Part shown: positions 15,188-17,616 of the stretch, in pieces
How the letters are laid out: the number at the start of each line of letters is the position of its first letter
Position numbering within the stretch: position 1 is the stretch's first letter
Source: JACKCP01 sp034007295
GTDB taxonomy: Bacteria; Desulfobacterota; Desulfobacteria; Desulfobacterales; JACKCP01
Assembly (NCBI GenBank): GCA_034007295.1
Contig: JAVERC010000059.1
Location: 1-17,616 of the forward strand
Direction: 5' to 3'
DNA: 17,616 nucleotides
Notes under the pieces: generated by a model
Databases searched by the model: none
What the model was told of the DNA's origin: nothing
Seen by the model: the letters and a program-made list of their open reading frames with translations, nothing else
Made by a program: the position numbers and the translations under genes

Positions 15188-15223
15188 ATTTCACCTGAAC
15201 TAAATTATTTACGGATTAATAAT

Positions 15224-15252
15224 TAATTACAGAAAGCACCTTTGGCGGTCAA
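15224..15252 (-). promoter_or_regulatory. possible sigma70 promoter of the caspase-FGE gene
   Basis: On the minus strand TTGACC (15252-15247) and TAATTA (15229-15224) are 17 bp apart. They lie about 37 bp before the ATG at 15187. The -10 is imperfect. Confidence 0.35.
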
Positions 15253-15300
15253 TATTTTTATGACAGCAGCCTAAACAGCTCTGTTACATGAAAGCCTTAA

Positions 15301-15328
15301 TTGACATTTTTTTGTTATTTCATATAAA
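15301..15328 (+). promoter_or_regulatory. sigma70-type promoter upstream of the unknown helical protein
   Basis: A consensus TTGACA (15301-15306) and TATAAA (15323-15328) are separated by 16 bp. Transcription would start near 15335 and give a ~98-nt leader that includes repeat copy e. It is the best promoter match in the window. Confidence 0.65.
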
Positions 15329-15353
15329 ATTCAGCTTCACAGATAATTAACAA

Positions 15354-15388
15354 TTGACTGAAAATAAGGATTTTTTGTTCAGTTCCCC
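15354..15388 (+). repeat. dispersed intergenic repeat (copy e), in the leader of the next gene
   Basis: The sequence ttgactgaaaataagg, a T-run and gttcagttcc match the first 32 bp of copy b (2260) with about four differences. It then diverges. It lies between the predicted promoter at 15301 and ATG 15433. Confidence 0.6.
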
Positions 15389-15432
15389 TAAACTGATTTC
15401 AATTAATAAATTTCAAGCCTTGGAAATAAAAA

Positions 15433-17193
15433 ATGGATAACAAAAGAAATATAATAGAATGGATAACAGAAAAATTTAATATTATATCAAATATCTGCTC
15501 CAATAAAAGCATTGTAAAAAAATATGTAAAAAATATTGAACCTTTAATGTCTGCTCTTTTAAAAAAACCTCAATACAAATCAGATAATTTTGATCTAATC
15601 AGCGATTATTATAATTACAGTTTTTCTAAAAAGGAAATAAAACAGGCATTAAAACAAATGCTTGACTCAAATAATGATGAAACTATTAAAACAGCTCTTG
15701 TTTACACAGGACTTTTTTCAGAAAAAGAACTTGATGCCGAAGTAAAAAAAATATTTTCCAAAGCAGACAGCATTAAAAACCCTGAAATAAAATATTTTGC
15801 ACTTATTTCACTGATATTAAATGACAGCAATGACATTCATGGGTATGTGAGAAATAACTATGAATATTCATTGGAAAAAGAAGAGCTAATGCCTTTCATT
15901 TATTTATATATTCAAAAAAATCTTGATGATTTTTCATCTACTGAACTTTCATGTCTATTTAATCAAACCCTTTTACATATGTCAGTTTTTTCTCATTTCC
16001 CAGAAATTATAAAAAAAGCTTTTACAAATATCACAGATAAAACCAGAGCTGTTGATTTGCTGATCCGTTATGGAAATATTAAAACTGCAGCAGAGCTTTA
16101 TATGAAAAACTCATGGAATGCTGATTTAGAAATATTAAATCAGGTTCATTTCAGGGATATTGAATCTTTTATAAATTATTGCAGTCTTTTTGCCTGCTGG
16201 TCTTCAAATGAAGAATACATGCAAAAAATGCTGAAACTTTATGAAAATTTAACAACATTTTCCATACCAGATGTTTGTCTGGCAGCCGGGTTATCTTATA
16301 AACCAGATAACGAAGATATTATAATAGCAATGAATAAGTGCCCCAAACAAATACCTTTTGCCCTTCCAGGGATTTATTTTAACTCAGATTTTTTAAATAA
16401 GATTATTTCTGTAATTGATTATAACAAAAAAGAAGAGCTTATTTCATTGTATGCTGTAAAGACTCTGAAAAACAAATACCACAGGCTTATTGAAATTGCT
16501 GTTTTTTCAAGGCTTTTTAAAGAATGCAGTAAATGCCTTTTAGAACTTTTTTTAAAACTTTATTATATTGTACATGGAAAAGAGTTTGAATTACCCAGGG
16601 ACTTTAAAAAAATTAAAAAAAGCAAACAAGCCTGCATCAATTTTTTTCACCATGAATTTAAAGGTTTTTTTAACAAAAATTTCCAAATATCCAATAAAGA
16701 AGAAACAATTGAAGACGGACTTATATTTCTTCTGGACCAAAACAATGATGATTTTGAAATCAGCAGTCATATAATTGATATTATAAAAAATATAAAATAT
16801 CCAAAAGACGTCGTTATAAAAGACATTAAAACAATTTTTACAGAAAAAAATCAGATAAATATAGCAAATCTTGAAAAAATCTTGATGCTTGATTCTGAAA
16901 TTATAAAAAAGCAATTAGCAAAAATCTTAAATAAACTTGATATGGATAGTGTAGAAAAAATACTTCCTGAAATCATATTTGAAAAAGAATATGATTTTAC
17001 AGATAAAAATGTAAATTTAAATTTTAAAAAAAATAGTAGCCTTACTATAACTTTTGCCGATGAAGAACCTCCGGCTGAAACATTTTGTTTGAATACTGAT
17101 ACACTGACATTTTTGAGCCAGAAATTTCCTGAAAATGATGTAATCAAGGGGTTTTTAAAGGAAGACGCCACAAGTAAAACAAAAAAGCATTAA
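15433..17193 (+). CDS. uncharacterised helical protein, possibly HEAT-like
   Basis: I do not recognise this 586-aa protein. It has no signal peptide or clear membrane segment and is rich in Lys, Asn, Ile and Leu. Most of it reads as successive amphipathic helices, e.g. KKEIKQALKQMLDSNNDE, TIKTALVYTGLFSEKE, LDAEVKKIFSKADSI and KNPEIKYFALISLILNDS, which fits an alpha-solenoid. The last ~90 residues differ, with a possible strand (SSLTITFADEEPP). Cysteines are scattered without a metal-binding spacing. GGAA seven bases before ATG 15433 gives a modest start site. It is driven by the promoter at 15301 and lies 61 bp before a PD-(D/E)XK/ATPase gene on the same strand. Cytoplasmic scaffold or interaction protein is all I would infer. 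Confidence 0.65.
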   Translation: MDNKRNIIEWITEKFNIISNICSNKSIVKKYVKNIEPLMSALLKKPQYKSDNFDLISDYYNYSFSKKEIKQALKQMLDSNNDETIKTALVYTGLFSEKELDAEVKKIFSKADSIKNPEIKYFALISLILNDSNDIHGYVRNNYEYSLEKEELMPFIYLYIQKNLDDFSSTELSCLFNQTLLHMSVFSHFPEIIKKAFTNITDKTRAVDLLIRYGNIKTAAELYMKNSWNADLEILNQVHFRDIESFINYCSLFACWSSNEEYMQKMLKLYENLTTFSIPDVCLAAGLSYKPDNEDIIIAMNKCPKQIPFALPGIYFNSDFLNKIISVIDYNKKEELISLYAVKTLKNKYHRLIEIAVFSRLFKECSKCLLELFLKLYYIVHGKEFELPRDFKKIKKSKQACINFFHHEFKGFFNKNFQISNKEETIEDGLIFLLDQNNDDFEISSHIIDIIKNIKYPKDVVIKDIKTIFTEKNQINIANLEKILMLDSEIIKKQLAKILNKLDMDSVEKILPEIIFEKEYDFTDKNVNLNFKKNSSLTITFADEEPPAETFCLNTDTLTFLSQKFPENDVIKGFLKEDATSKTKKH

Positions 17194-17195
17194 AG

Positions 17196-17222
17196 TTATG
17201 AATAACAAAATCATATTCATAA
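17196..17222 (+). other. AT-rich hairpin between the unknown gene and the ATPase-nuclease gene
   Basis: The arms ttatgaat (17196-17203) and attcataa (17215-17222) are perfectly complementary, with an 11-nt loop. It is AT-only apart from one G/C pair and no T-tract follows, so it is a weak terminator at best; the two genes may be co-transcribed. Confidence 0.3.
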
Positions 17223-17254
17223 TATTAAAAAGACCTTAAATTTTAGAGGATAAA

Positions 17255-17616
17255 ATGAAATATCCATACGGAATATCAGATTTTAAAAAAATTATTGAAA
17301 ACAATTATTTTTACTGCGACAGAACAGATAAAATTCCTTTAATTGAAAATTCACAATCACAGCTTTTTATAAGGCCAAGGCGTTTTGGAAAAAGTCTTTT
17401 GCTTTCAATGCTTGAAAATTATTATGATGTTTCCAAAAAAAATGATTTTCAAAAAATATTTGGACATTTAGAAATTGGAAAAAATCCTACTCCATACAAA
17501 AACTCTTATTTTATTTTGAGATGGGATTTTTCCTGTGTGGATGCAACAGGAAGTGAAGACAACATAAAAAAAGCTTTATTTGATCATATTAATATAAGCA
17601 TCAAAGGATTTCTTCT
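17255..17616 (+). CDS. AAA-ATPase-like/PD-(D/E)XK nuclease family protein, N-terminal part
   Basis: The gene is cut by the window edge; about 120 codons are present. An AGAGGA (17245-17250) fixes the ATG. The protein opens MKYPYGISDFKKIIENNYFY, then CDRTDKIPLIEN and the P-loop-like QLFIRPRRFGKSLLLSMLENYY, followed by PYKNSYFILRWDFSCVD. These are the marks of the AAA-ATPase-like domain (PF09820 family), which in full-length members is followed by a C-terminal PD-(D/E)XK nuclease domain beyond this window. Such genes occur in many copies in anaerobes and the physiological role is not established. It may share a transcript with the upstream helical protein gene. Confidence 0.9.
   Translation, partial: MKYPYGISDFKKIIENNYFYCDRTDKIPLIENSQSQLFIRPRRFGKSLLLSMLENYYDVSKKNDFQKIFGHLEIGKNPTPYKNSYFILRWDFSCVDATGSEDNIKKALFDHINISIKGFL

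Overview
The window is AT-rich (about one third G+C over most of its length), with dense genes mostly on the minus strand. Several features suggest a Gram-negative deltaproteobacterium, probably near Desulfobacterota/Desulfobacterales: an in-frame UGA that is best read as selenocysteine in a UxxC redoxin, a ferredoxin-nitroreductase, many Sec lipoproteins, and an AAA-ATPase-like/PD-(D/E)XK protein. The taxonomy is inferred from gene content alone.

Layout. Positions 1-926 hold a 5'-truncated nuclease-like gene relic (104-535) and about 390 bp without genes that carry a 186-bp palindromic repeat element (548-733) and a 19-bp inverted repeat (821-885). A compact RNase J-like beta-CASP metallo-hydrolase follows (927-2231, +). 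It converges on a three-gene minus-strand redox operon: 4Fe-4S ferredoxin-nitroreductase (TTG start), a YigZ/IMPACT protein, and a redoxin whose true reading frame (2388-2849) crosses a UGA at 2718-2720 with a SECIS-like hairpin just after it.

Positions 4668-12647 form a minus-strand cell-envelope block. In transcription order it holds a lipoprotein with two LPP20-like segments, an LPP20 lipoprotein, a strong internal hairpin terminator, an MltC-like lytic transglycosylase, a COG3014-type lipoprotein, an LpoB-like activator of penicillin-binding protein, another LPP20 lipoprotein, a second strong terminator, and a periplasmic transglutaminase-like protein. The contents point to outer-membrane-anchored control of peptidoglycan synthesis and remodelling. 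The transglutaminase-like and MltC-like proteins begin their mature regions with similar charged helical modules.

Upstream are a shikimate-kinase-family gene with changes at normally conserved substrate residues and a secreted caspase-FGE/C-type-lectin protein (13406-15187). The last ~165 bp of the latter is about 62% G+C, against 35-43% just upstream. It encodes the motif pattern of a diversity-generating retroelement (DGR) variable region, with putative variable codons all of NNY form, as expected from AAY template codons under adenine mutagenesis. No reverse transcriptase or template repeat lies in the window, so the retroelement would have to act from elsewhere or be lost. This is the most interesting signal here.

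The right end holds a plus-strand gene of unknown function (15433-17193) behind a good sigma70-type promoter, then the start of an AAA-ATPase-like/PD-(D/E)XK gene cut by the window edge.

A short dispersed repeat recurs between genes, with copies near 104, 2260, 2351, 4549 and 15354. One copy lies at the truncation point of the nuclease relic and two lie inverted between convergent genes.
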